A stretch of DNA of 13,503 nucleotides from Burkholderiales bacterium (lineage in GTDB: Bacteria > Pseudomonadota > Gammaproteobacteria > Burkholderiales > Burkholderiaceae_C), in contig JAABPT010000450.1 of assembly GCA_011391855.1 (NCBI GenBank), positions 1-13,503 of the forward strand, written 5' to 3'. Below are positions 6,130 through 13,503 of the stretch, in pieces (positions within the stretch are counted from its first letter, which is position 1; the number at the start of each line of letters is the position of its first letter). Under the pieces are notes generated by a model. It searched no databases and was not told where the DNA came from. It worked only from the letters and a program-made list of their open reading frames with translations. The translations under genes were made by a program, and so were the position numbers.

Positions 6130-7316
6130 GGCGCGCTGCCCGCGAGCTTGTCGACGACCTTGATGCGGCTGCCGGCCGTGAGTGACTTTTCGCTGTAGAC
6201 CACCACCTCGTCACCGGCTTTGAGGCCTTCGAGCACCTGCACCTGGCCGTCGAGGCTGGACTGCCCGATGCGTACCGGCACGAACCTGGGCTCGCCGCCT
6301 TCGACTCGCCATACGCCGACCTGTTCGGCCTGGCGTTGAACCGCGGGGTTGGGCAGCAACACGGCCGCAGCCGTGGCGGGCAGCATTAGCGTGACCTCGG
6401 CGAGTTCGCCGGTGGACAGGTTGGCGGGCAGCGTATCCAGGGACACCAGGGCCACCCGCTCCTCGGTGATGCTGTCGCTGGTGGCCTCCACCCGTGCCAC
6501 CTTGCCGGACAAGCGTGCCCCCGGATTCGAGCGCAGCACGATCGAGGCGGGCAGCCCTTCGACCAGGCCGGCCGAGCGGCCTTGGTCCAGCCGCACCCGA
6601 ATCCACAAGGACGCAGGCTGAATGAGCCGCAGCACGGCTTGCCCCGCCACCACGGTGGACCCGGTCTCGGCGTCGCGGCTGATGACCACGCCGTCGGCGG
6701 GCGCCAGCAAGCGCACGTTGTCACGCTGCTGCCGCAGGCCCGCGCGCTCGGCCGCCAGGCGTTGGCTGTCCTGGCGCGTGGCGGCCAGGTTCGCCTCGGC
6801 AGCGGCCACGGCCGCAGCGGCGGAAGCCTGCTCCTGCTGCTTGGCCTCGACGGCGCCGGCGCTCATGAAGTTCTGCGCACCCAGTTCGACGTAGCGGCGC
6901 GCGGTGATGGCCGCCAGTTCACCTCTGGCCTGGGCGTCGCGGCGCTGCGCTTGCGCTGCAGCGATGACGCTGCCAGCGCGTGCGATCGATGCCTCCAGTG
7001 CCGCGGCGCGCTCGTCGAGATCGACCGGGTCCATCTCGGCCAGCAGCTGCCCGGTCTGGACCGTGTCGCCGACATCGACCAGCACCTTGCTGACCCGGCC
7101 GGCGGCGGTGGGACCGATCAGGTACGCACGGCGCGCCTCGACCGTGCCGATGCCGAACAGCGACGGCGACAGCGTGCCGACGGTGGCCTGGGTCACCGTC
7201 ACGCGGGTGGGCGCCAGGGGACCGGAGCGCATGACCACATAGACCAGTGCCACGATCAGCAGCACCCCCAGCAGACCCAGGCCGAGCCGGCGCAACCCCT
7301 TCGAGGAGATCGTCAT
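6126..7316 (-). CDS. Membrane-fusion (HlyD/RND-type) periplasmic adaptor protein
   Basis: 396 residues. A short cytoplasmic start is followed by one membrane anchor (about 9-30). Then come the first half of a lipoyl/barrel-sandwich domain (GRVSKVLVDVGDTVQTGQLL, 73-92), a long Ala/Gln-rich coiled-coil hairpin (about 100-200), the second lipoyl half LLAPADGVVISRDAETGS (203-220), a beta-barrel domain and a membrane-proximal domain ending near GDEVVVYSEKSLTAG. This is the adaptor that links the inner-membrane ABC permease to an outer-membrane channel. The frame extends further upstream, but that part overlaps tetR in another frame and is not family-like; the ATG at 7314-7316 overlaps the tetR stop by ATGA. 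No TolC-type gene is in the window, so a shared channel elsewhere is likely. Confidence 0.92.
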   Translation of the reverse strand: MTISSKGLRRLGLGLLGVLLIVALVYVVMRSGPLAPTRVTVTQATVGTLSPSLFGIGTVEARRAYLIGPTAAGRVSKVLVDVGDTVQTGQLLAEMDPVDLDERAAALEASIARAGSVIAAAQAQRRDAQARGELAAITARRYVELGAQNFMSAGAVEAKQQEQASAAAAVAAAEANLAATRQDSQRLAAERAGLRQQRDNVRLLAPADGVVISRDAETGSTVVAGQAVLRLIQPASLWIRVRLDQGRSAGLVEGLPASIVLRSNPGARLSGKVARVEATSDSITEERVALVSLDTLPANLSTGELAEVTLMLPATAAAVLLPNPAVQRQAEQVGVWRVEGGEPRFVPVRIGQSSLDGQVQVLEGLKAGDEVVVYSEKSLTAGSRIKVVDKLAGSAP

Positions 7317-7912
7317 GGCGCCGCCTGGATGCCGCGAAGGTAGATGCCGAACACGCTCTCCCCCTGCGCTTTCATCGCCGCGGGCTTGCCTGTCAACATC
7401 GCCTGCATCACGAGGCCCTGGACGATGCCGACGAAGAGCGTGGCGGCGGCTTCGGGGTCGAGCCCGGCCGGCAACTCGCCGGCCTTCACGCCGGCCTTGA
7501 ACTGACCCAGCAGAAGTTGGCGGTAGCTTTGCAGCAGCGCCCGGACTTCCTGCTTGACCAGGGAATCGGCGGGTTGCTGCAACTCGTGGAAGATGAGTCG
7601 GGGCGCGCCGGGGTGCGCGAATACGAAAGCCACATGGGCACGGAACACCGCTTCGAGCGCCTGAACTGCGGAGGTCTGAGCCTGCACTGCTTCGTCCAGC
7701 TTCGCCAGCATCCGCTCGCGCACCCATTTCATCGCCGCCAGCCAGATGGCGTCCTTGGTGGGGAAGTGCTTGAACACGGCGCCCTGGGAGACCCCGACGG
7801 CGGTGGCAATGTCGCTGGTGGTGATGGACACCGGACTGATGTCCCGCGCCAGCTTCAACGCGGCCGCGACGATCTCGGCCTGGCGCTCCTCGGTGGGCAG
7901 TCTGGTTTGCAT
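7313..7912 (-). CDS. TetR/AcrR family transcriptional regulator
   Basis: A 199-residue one-component repressor. The N-terminal helix-turn-helix is evident at about residues 29-50 (ITTSDIATAVGVSQGAVFKHF), followed by FPTKDAIW typical of the TetR family. The helical remainder (about 60-199) would form the ligand-binding and dimerisation domain. It heads the operon and its stop overlaps the start of the adaptor gene, so it very likely represses its own transcript and thereby the exporter, with release by an exported or related compound (inference). A palindrome 25-46 bp upstream of the ATG is the likely operator. Start at ATG 7910-7912; no strong Shine-Dalgarno or clear promoter was found upstream. 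Confidence 0.92.
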   Translation of the reverse strand: MQTRLPTEERQAEIVAAALKLARDISPVSITTSDIATAVGVSQGAVFKHFPTKDAIWLAAMKWVRERMLAKLDEAVQAQTSAVQALEAVFRAHVAFVFAHPGAPRLIFHELQQPADSLVKQEVRALLQSYRQLLLGQFKAGVKAGELPAGLDPEAAATLFVGIVQGLVMQAMLTGKPAAMKAQGESVFGIYLRGIQAAP

Positions 7913-7919
7913 GGTAAGT
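7913..7919 (+). repeat. Third GGTAAGT half-site next to the tetR start codon
   Basis: An exact copy of GGTAAGT lies directly before the tetR ATG (- strand), 24 bp from the copy in the palindrome and in direct orientation. It may extend the operator or be an accidental repeat. Confidence 0.3.
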
Positions 7920-7936
7920 GGGTCGTCAGGTCTAGT

Positions 7937-7958
7937 GGTAAGTCATTGAATACTTGCC
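7937..7958. promoter_or_regulatory. Putative TetR operator upstream of the exporter operon
   Basis: GGTAAGT (7937-7943) and ACTTGCC (7952-7958) form an inverted repeat with 6 of 7 positions matching around an 8-bp AT-rich centre. Its size and position just upstream of tetR are typical of an autoregulatory TetR-family operator. Confidence 0.55.
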
Positions 7959-8240
7959 ATGATACGCGCTTGCAGGCAATTGCGCTGTCGCGCCATCCAC
8001 GGACCGCAATCGCTCGATCCTTGTCTGCCTTCATCGGCCGCTACCTGGGTACGCCCAGAGCGCTGGGCATTCCGGAGCAGGACAGTGCTTCGACTGGTTC
8101 GCCCATCGTCGTGAACGGTGGTGGCATGTGTTGTTGCCAGCGGAATCGTCGGGTCCGATTCTGTTCTTCGAGGTAGGGGAGTCCAGAGAGAGGTCAGTCG
8201 TTCGGCCGCGTCAGATGGCGAGCCTGCTTGCCGCTGACGA
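7959..8240. other. Non-coding gap between the giant gene and tetR
   Basis: Together with the tetR upstream region this is about 330 bp without a convincing gene. Open frames crossing it continue into neighbouring genes in the wrong frame and have no family resemblance. It holds the end of the giant-gene transcript, but I see no stem followed by a T-run. Two overlapping, mutually exclusive hairpins lie at 8045-8068: CTGGG/CCCAG around TACG, and GCCCAG/CTGGGC around AGCG. Confidence 0.5.
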
Positions 8241-11200
8241 CTACAGCGAGCGTCCGCCGCCCTTCGCCACCGGCGTCGGCCCAAACGCGAGCCGTGCGCG
8301 GGCGATGCCGCGCTCGTCGAACAGCGTGGCGACGTCGCCTTCGTTGTTCCACACCGCCTGCTGGCGTCCCCAGTGGAGGTTGGTCGCATCGTCCGGCCCT
8401 TCGTGCGACCACAGCGTCAGCCGCTGGCCGGGCGCGAGCGTGACGTCGGGGAACACGTAGCGGCGCGCTCGGTCGGCACCGTCCTGCACGGCCCAGCCAG
8501 CGAGACTGATCATCTCGGCGGTGTCGTTGACGAAGGCGATGAACTCGGAGCCGAGTTCGACACCGTTGGGGTCGAACTCGACTTCGATGCGTGGCGCCGG
8601 CGGCAGCTTGCCGGCGCGCAGCACGAGCTGTTTGCTGTCGTCGTCCCAGTCGAGCACGAGCGCGAAGCCGTCGAAACGTTCGAACAGGTTCGGCAGCTCG
8701 GCGCTCGGCCAGCTGATCTCGAGCTTCTGGGGCAGCTTGAACGTCGTCTTGCCGCCGAGGTCGACGACTGGCGCGGCGTCGTCTTCGAAGCCCGTGTAGC
8801 GTGTGCCCATGAAGACGGCGCGCGCGATGCCGGTCAGGCTTTCCCAGATGCCCTCCAGCGCCGGCAGTTGCACCGAGCCCGGAACCGAGAACTCCAGCTC
8901 CTCGGTGACCTTCAGCGTCGGCAACGGCCACTCGTCGAAGCCATCCAGGCGCGGCAGCAGCAACTCGGGCACCGCCAGCAGCAGACGCGGCAGGTCGCCC
9001 GCCGACAGCGTGGGCACCTGACCGACGGCGATCGGCACTCGCAGCGCGCCGCTGCCGTGGCCGCGCTGCAGTCCGAGCCACCACTCACCACGCAGCGAAA
9101 GGCCGCTGAGCGTGCCGGCCGGCAGCCCGAGCGTGACCGCTGCGTCGAAGTTCAGCGTCAGCATCAGCGTGGTCTGGCTACCCGGCGGCTTGAGCTCGAA
9201 ATGCAGCGCACTGCGGCCGCGCAGCACTGCCGTGCGATCGTCGAGTTCGACGCGCGCGCCAAGCCAGTCGCGGTCATGCCAACGCAGCGTGCCCTCGAAC
9301 CAAATGGCCAGCCAGGGCTGATGGGTGCGGCCCGTGCGCTTCGCCGTGCGGCGTTCGACGCCGACGCGGGCGCGGGCCAGTTCGGCGCCGAACAGCGCGA
9401 CGCGGCCGCTGCCATCGAGCCGCAGGTCCGGCGGCGCGGTCTGCAGGTCGAGCGCGCCCGCCAGGCGGGCCTCGATGGCGACCGGCGCGGCCGCGATGCC
9501 GGGCGGCGCCCACTGGTCGACGATCAGGCGGCCGGCCACGGCGAGACGGCGCGCATCGAGCGCAACTTCGACCTCGGCCAGCGGCATGCCCAGCAGCTTG
9601 ACCTCGCCGGCGCCTTGCAGCGCCAGTCGGTCGCCGGGCCCGATCGTGCCTGCGAGCCCGAGGTCGAACGACGCCAGCGTGCCCAGGGTGTGCTTCAGCC
9701 GGCCTTCGAGCCACGCATGGGTGTCGGTGACGTCGAAGCGCGCATCGACGCGCAGCAGGTCGCCGCGCACGGCAAGGGCGCCGTCACCTGCAACGCGAAA
9801 GTGGCCGTCACCGGTGAGCACCAGCGTGGCCGGCGACTTGGCCTGGCCCAGCGTCACGCGCACCAGCCCCGGCACCGGCTCCCAGATGGCCGACACCTCG
9901 GCACGCGCCTCACCCTCCACGCCGAGCGGGCCAGCGCGGCCGTCGAGTCGCAAGCGGCCGGCGACGGTGATCGGCAGCCGCACGGCAATGCCGGCGACCG
10001 CCAATTCGAACTTGGGCAGCTGTGCCGCGCTGACGAAGGCAAACCGCCCGTCGGCGGCGATGCCACCGAGGAAGCCGACCCCCGCGGTGCCCGCCACACG
10101 CAGTCTCGCACCCGCGATCACCGCCACCGTCGTGCGCGGCCCCGGCAAGGTCGTGTCCATCACGGCGCGGTTGAGGTGCGTGAGTTCCCATGCGGCCAGA
10201 GGATGCGCGGTGCTGCGTTCGGCGAGCCTGGCGGCGGTCTCGGGCAGCGGCAGCTGGCGCGCCCGTGTGCGTGGCACCAGCGTCCTGCCGCTGCCTGCTC
10301 CCGCCAGCACGCCGTTGAGTTCGCGCGCCATGCGTTCGCGCAGGGGCGCTGGCAGCAGCGTGCCGTTCCAGCGCTTGAGCTCGGCGCGCAGGTCGCTGGC
10401 GAGCCCGCTGCTCAGCGCCTTGCCGGTGGTGCCCAGCCCGTCGCGGATCGCCACCGCGAGTGTCGGCGTCACGTCGTCGGCAACCAGCGCGCCGCTGCGG
10501 CCGGGCCAGGCGACGGCATCGAGGTCGTCGGCGCCGAAGCCCTCGAACGCCGGCGCGTGGAACGGCGATGCGGGGTCGGCGCGCGCAGCCAGTTCGGCGC
10601 GCGCGCCCGCGGTGTCGGTCAGCACGAGCACGGCGTGGCCCTCGAAGCCGGCGAAGCTGGCGTCGAGACGGGTGGCGCGCAGTTCAGCCGGCAGGGCGGC
10701 CAGCAGGTCGGCCATCACGGCCGTCACGCCGCCGTCCTGCAGCGCGGTCGCGGCCTGCTGCAGGCGCTCGGCGACGGCGGCGGCGTCGTCGCCGGCCTGC
10801 AACGCCGCCTTCACCAGCTGCCGCGAGACGGCGATCGCCCCCTGCAGCAGACGGATGTAGTCGGCAAGGTTGATCGTCTTCTCGAAGACCTTGCCCTGCA
10901 CGCCGTCGACACCGGGAAAGAGACGTCGCACCGGGCCCGGCAGCACGAACCACGCGTCGGTCAGCGAAATGCGCACGCTGTCGGCGAGCGGCCCGCGTGC
11001 AGCGACCTGGTAGTGCTCGAGGTCGGTCACGAGTGCGATCACCTCGAACAGCGCCAGCGGCGAGAACGTCGGCACCGGCCGCTGCAGGTTGAAGTTCAGG
11101 CGGAAGCCTGCGGCGCGAATACCGACGCAGAAGTTGTCGCCGTAGGGGACGACGTGCAACGGCGCCAGCGTGACAGCGGCGCCGCTGTCCAGACCGTAGG

Positions 11201-13340
11201 GCCAGAACAGGTTGTCGGCGACGATCGTCAAGCCGGTGTCGGCGTTGCCGAGCGCAAGGTCGCCATCGAAGTCCGAATTGGCGCAGGCGAAGAAGGCGAG
11301 CAGGGGGCTGAAGCTCAGGCGCTTGAGCCCGATGCGCGCGACGCCGTCGACGATCAACTGCAGGCCGTCCCAGTACGGCTCGCACAGCCGCGTGTCGCGC
11401 AGCGCCTGTGATTGCCGCTGCCGCCCGTCCCAGTCGAATTGGAACATCGGGATCGGGATCACGGCCTTGCCGACGTACAGCGGCATGACCTCGAACTGGA
11501 AGTCCAGCGACGTGCGCTGCGGCACGCGCACGCCGACCCCGACGGCGCCAGAGCTGTCGAGCGCGTCGACGAGGGCCTCGGGTAGTTCGAGCTCGCCGGC
11601 GAACGCCACCGCCAGCGAGCGCTTCGTGTAGCCGAAGCCGAACAGCAGCCGCGCGATGCGCAACTCGATCTGGCCAAGGCGAATCGGTGCCGCCGACAGC
11701 TGCCGCACCGAGAAGAAGATCGCGTCGGCCGAGAGCTCGGCCTGTGCCTCGATCACCTGTTCCTGCGCCGCGCCATCGGTGAAGGCGAAGGCCACCGTGC
11801 CGCCGATCGAGCTGCGCCGCGGGTTGCGCAGGTCGAACTCGATGCGGAAGTCGACGAAGCGAAGCCGCGGCGCGGCGATCAGCACCTGCCAGCGGCCGTC
11901 GATGCGCGCGGCCAGCGCGAGATCTCCGGTAGCGCGCCAGGCGCCGGCGTGCTCGGCCTGGACTGCGGCGACACCCAGCACGACGGGCAGGTCCGGGTCG
12001 GGTTGCGATGTGCCGGGTCGCGCCAGCAGTTCCCAGCGGTCGGCGTGGCGACGCGCGGCCACGCTGCCGGTGCCCCCGGAGGCGGCGCCGGTCAGTGCCT
12101 CGACGGCGTCGACCATCAGCTGCACGTGGGCGTCGTAGTCGCCACGCCGCGACGCAGACACGCGCTGCCAGATCCACTGGTCCGGTGGCGGGTTGTCCGC
12201 ACGGGCGCGGGCCGCGGCCACGCCGCCGCCGTAGCCGAGGTCGGCCGCGGTGACGTGCGGCACACGCAACGGCAGCTCGAGCGGCACCCCGGCGGCGGCG
12301 AGCGACGAGGTGCCGAGCCCGGCGCGGACCACGGCGGTCGAAATCTCGACGTGCGCCGGCAGCTCGACGCCGCCGAAGCGGGCGCCGAGATCGATCGCGA
12401 ACGCCGGGTCAGCAGCGTCGATGCGCAAGGCGACACCGCGCAACGCGAAGCCGAGCGTGGAGTGCGCTCGCAGGTCGGCGTCGAGCGCGGGCAACGGCGT
12501 GGCGCCGGTCAGGTTGCGGCCGAGTTCGGCGAGCAGGCCGAGTATGTCGACGCTGGCCCCGGTGTCGTCGAACGTCGACCACAGCGTCAGCCGCGGCGTG
12601 GTCGACAGCTCGAGCCGGCCGCCGAGCGCGCCGGACAACGAAACGCCTTCGAGCAGCGGCGCGAGCAGACCGAGCAGCGCCACCTCGCCGGCTTCGATCC
12701 GCGGTGCGAGCAGGCAGCGACCTTCCAGTTCGAGGGCGCCGCTCCAGCCCTGGCCGTCGCGCGTCAGGGTGCCCGCAACGAGGTCGAGCGCGGCACGCAG
12801 TGGGGCCTGCGCCAGCGGCAGTGCGGGCAGGTGCAGGTCGACCTCGCCGAGCGACGCGGCGCGCAGCGCCACCGTGTCGCCGGCACTGCCGGCGGCGATC
12901 GTCAGGTCGACGGTAATCCAGCCGTCTGCGTCGCCGGTGCGCAGCCGCATCGGCATGCCGGTGGGCATCGGGGCGAACCGCAGCGCGACGCCGACCCGCA
13001 GTTCACCCGTCAGCCGCGTGCCCGGGGTCGGTGCGTCCCAGGCCTGGCACGCCGCCGTCAGCTCGGCCTCGTTGTCGTACTGCACCGACAGCTCGAGCCG
13101 CACCCGTGGGCCGATCGACACGAGGCCACCGAACAGCGTTGGCGGTGCGAGCTGCACGTAGTCGATGCGCAGATCGAGGCGGGCGGTGCCGTCGGCAGCC
13201 AGCGCCGCGGCCAGGTGCAACGGTACCCGCCCGGCGGGCGGAGGCAACGGGAACTGCGCCGGCAGCGCGATGCGCTGTGCGAGCCAGGTCCAGTCGAACT
13301 CACCCGCGACCTCGAAGGTCACGCTGGCGGTCAGGTCCAC
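8241..13340 (-). CDS. Giant 1699-residue beta-rich protein with C-terminal lamin-tail domain
   Basis: Function unknown. The last ~115 residues (about 1583-1695) are a lamin-tail (LTD) immunoglobulin-like domain: IEVEFDPNGVELGSEFIAF, then ISLAGWAVQDGA, YVFPDVTLAPGQRLTLWS, and WNNEGDVATLFDERG. In bacteria LTDs usually sit at the end of large extracellular or surface proteins and are thought to mediate attachment. The rest is dominated by alternating hydrophobic beta-strand patterns with recurring short Gly turns (for example LRLDGSGRVALFGAE near 1300 and TGDGHFRVAGDGALAVRGD near 1175), suggesting a long beta-solenoid or groove built of degenerate repeats. One helical, Ala/Gln-rich section lies at about 815-890. 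There is no signal peptide or membrane helix, and only about five Cys, all in the first half. The GTG start (13338-13340) lies 10 bp after the upstream stop without a clear Shine-Dalgarno, so coupling is likely. The frame is intact throughout. Confidence 0.88.
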   Translation of the reverse strand: MDLTASVTFEVAGEFDWTWLAQRIALPAQFPLPPPAGRVPLHLAAALAADGTARLDLRIDYVQLAPPTLFGGLVSIGPRVRLELSVQYDNEAELTAACQAWDAPTPGTRLTGELRVGVALRFAPMPTGMPMRLRTGDADGWITVDLTIAAGSAGDTVALRAASLGEVDLHLPALPLAQAPLRAALDLVAGTLTRDGQGWSGALELEGRCLLAPRIEAGEVALLGLLAPLLEGVSLSGALGGRLELSTTPRLTLWSTFDDTGASVDILGLLAELGRNLTGATPLPALDADLRAHSTLGFALRGVALRIDAADPAFAIDLGARFGGVELPAHVEISTAVVRAGLGTSSLAAAGVPLELPLRVPHVTAADLGYGGGVAAARARADNPPPDQWIWQRVSASRRGDYDAHVQLMVDAVEALTGAASGGTGSVAARRHADRWELLARPGTSQPDPDLPVVLGVAAVQAEHAGAWRATGDLALAARIDGRWQVLIAAPRLRFVDFRIEFDLRNPRRSSIGGTVAFAFTDGAAQEQVIEAQAELSADAIFFSVRQLSAAPIRLGQIELRIARLLFGFGYTKRSLAVAFAGELELPEALVDALDSSGAVGVGVRVPQRTSLDFQFEVMPLYVGKAVIPIPMFQFDWDGRQRQSQALRDTRLCEPYWDGLQLIVDGVARIGLKRLSFSPLLAFFACANSDFDGDLALGNADTGLTIVADNLFWPYGLDSGAAVTLAPLHVVPYGDNFCVGIRAAGFRLNFNLQRPVPTFSPLALFEVIALVTDLEHYQVAARGPLADSVRISLTDAWFVLPGPVRRLFPGVDGVQGKVFEKTINLADYIRLLQGAIAVSRQLVKAALQAGDDAAAVAERLQQAATALQDGGVTAVMADLLAALPAELRATRLDASFAGFEGHAVLVLTDTAGARAELAARADPASPFHAPAFEGFGADDLDAVAWPGRSGALVADDVTPTLAVAIRDGLGTTGKALSSGLASDLRAELKRWNGTLLPAPLRERMARELNGVLAGAGSGRTLVPRTRARQLPLPETAARLAERSTAHPLAAWELTHLNRAVMDTTLPGPRTTVAVIAGARLRVAGTAGVGFLGGIAADGRFAFVSAAQLPKFELAVAGIAVRLPITVAGRLRLDGRAGPLGVEGEARAEVSAIWEPVPGLVRVTLGQAKSPATLVLTGDGHFRVAGDGALAVRGDLLRVDARFDVTDTHAWLEGRLKHTLGTLASFDLGLAGTIGPGDRLALQGAGEVKLLGMPLAEVEVALDARRLAVAGRLIVDQWAPPGIAAAPVAIEARLAGALDLQTAPPDLRLDGSGRVALFGAELARARVGVERRTAKRTGRTHQPWLAIWFEGTLRWHDRDWLGARVELDDRTAVLRGRSALHFELKPPGSQTTLMLTLNFDAAVTLGLPAGTLSGLSLRGEWWLGLQRGHGSGALRVPIAVGQVPTLSAGDLPRLLLAVPELLLPRLDGFDEWPLPTLKVTEELEFSVPGSVQLPALEGIWESLTGIARAVFMGTRYTGFEDDAAPVVDLGGKTTFKLPQKLEISWPSAELPNLFERFDGFALVLDWDDDSKQLVLRAGKLPPAPRIEVEFDPNGVELGSEFIAFVNDTAEMISLAGWAVQDGADRARRYVFPDVTLAPGQRLTLWSHEGPDDATNLHWGRQQAVWNNEGDVATLFDERGIARARLAFGPTPVAKGGGRSL

Positions 13341-13350
13341 GGTCGAGACG

Positions 13351-13503
13351 TCAGGCCGGCAGGCCGAGGTCGCCCGCCTTGGCCCGGCCGCTGACGTTCA
13401 GCACGGCGCCGAAGCGGGTCAGCTTGGCGCCCAGCAGCGACGGCATGTCGGCCGGGTTGGGCACGAACACGAGGCCGAGCGAGAAGCCGGCCCAGTACTC
13501 CGT
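13351..13503 (-). CDS. 3' end of the gene upstream of the giant gene (partial), unknown
   Basis: The - strand frame is open from the right window edge and ends at TGA (13351-13353), giving the last 50 residues of a protein that begins TEYWAGFSLGLVFVPN in the visible part and ends GRAKAGDLGLPA. The composition (Gly, aromatic, alternating hydrophobics) resembles its giant neighbour. I do not recognise a family. Only 10 bp separates its stop from the GTG of the giant gene, so the two are very probably one operon. Codon use is as GC-rich as the giant gene, which supports real coding. Confidence 0.7.
   Translation of the reverse strand, partial: TEYWAGFSLGLVFVPNPADMPSLLGAKLTRFGAVLNVSGRAKAGDLGLPA

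Noticed and set aside
7317..7727. N-terminal extension of the adaptor-protein frame into tetR
   Set aside because: The extension is Arg/Ala/Gly-rich, overlaps an obvious TetR protein in another frame, and the ATG at 7314-7316 fits the membrane-anchor start of the adaptor family.
7247..8176. 309-codon + strand frame across tetR and the intergenic gap
   Set aside because: It overlaps tetR antisense and has no family resemblance; the part in the gap is too short to support alone.
8220..8240. Imperfect GGCAAG/CTCGCC inverted repeat after the giant gene as terminator
   Set aside because: Weak stem with mismatches and no T-tract in either direction.
8373..11411. 1012-codon open frame on the + strand opposite the giant gene
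   Set aside because: Composition is Arg/Gln/Gly/Ala-rich without any domain pattern, as expected of antisense frames in GC-rich DNA. The opposite frame carries an intact protein with a real LTD domain.

Overview
The window is a very GC-rich stretch. Its gene content and protein similarities (NnrS, DUF2249, NsrR-type operator, TrhA, TetR-controlled MacAB-like exporter) suggest a betaproteobacterium of the order Burkholderiales. This is inferred from style and content; no rRNA or other phylogenetic marker is present. No tRNA, rRNA or CRISPR array was seen.

Left edge (1-948): the 3' end of a superfamily-2 helicase gene on the + strand, of the type often fused to a primase-like module in TOTE-type conflict systems. 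A 37-codon ORF overlaps its stop by ATGA, and a strong intrinsic terminator follows. A short segment resembling a transposon end (IS21-like, uncertain) then abuts a broken 7Fe-ferredoxin gene, so the helicase side looks like the edge of an inserted accessory segment.

Nitric-oxide/nitrosative-stress block (949-3417): on the - strand, a decayed fdxA, a DUF2249 protein and the membrane haem protein NnrS. Divergent from nnrS on the + strand lies only the first ~18 codons of an Rrf2-family regulator that looks like NsrR, followed by a cupin protein. Between them sit two copies of a TGCATCTT-type motif 41 bp apart. One overlaps the -10 of a plausible nnrS promoter, as expected for an NsrR operator, although the local regulator gene is destroyed.

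Exporter block (3476-7958): a - strand operon in the order tetR, membrane-fusion protein, FtsX/MacB-like permease, ATPase, followed 45 bp later by trhA (hemolysin III/PAQR family). Three of the four internal junctions are overlapping or very tight (ATGA, ATGA, 11 bp). A palindrome upstream of tetR is a likely autoregulatory operator.

Right block (8241-13503): one 1699-residue - strand gene takes up over a third of the window. It encodes a beta-rich protein of unknown function with a C-terminal lamin-tail domain, no signal peptide and very few cysteines. It follows, 10 bp downstream, a second gene of which only the last 50 residues are visible. This pair is the least explained part of the window and the best candidate for an undescribed system; its partners lie beyond the right edge.
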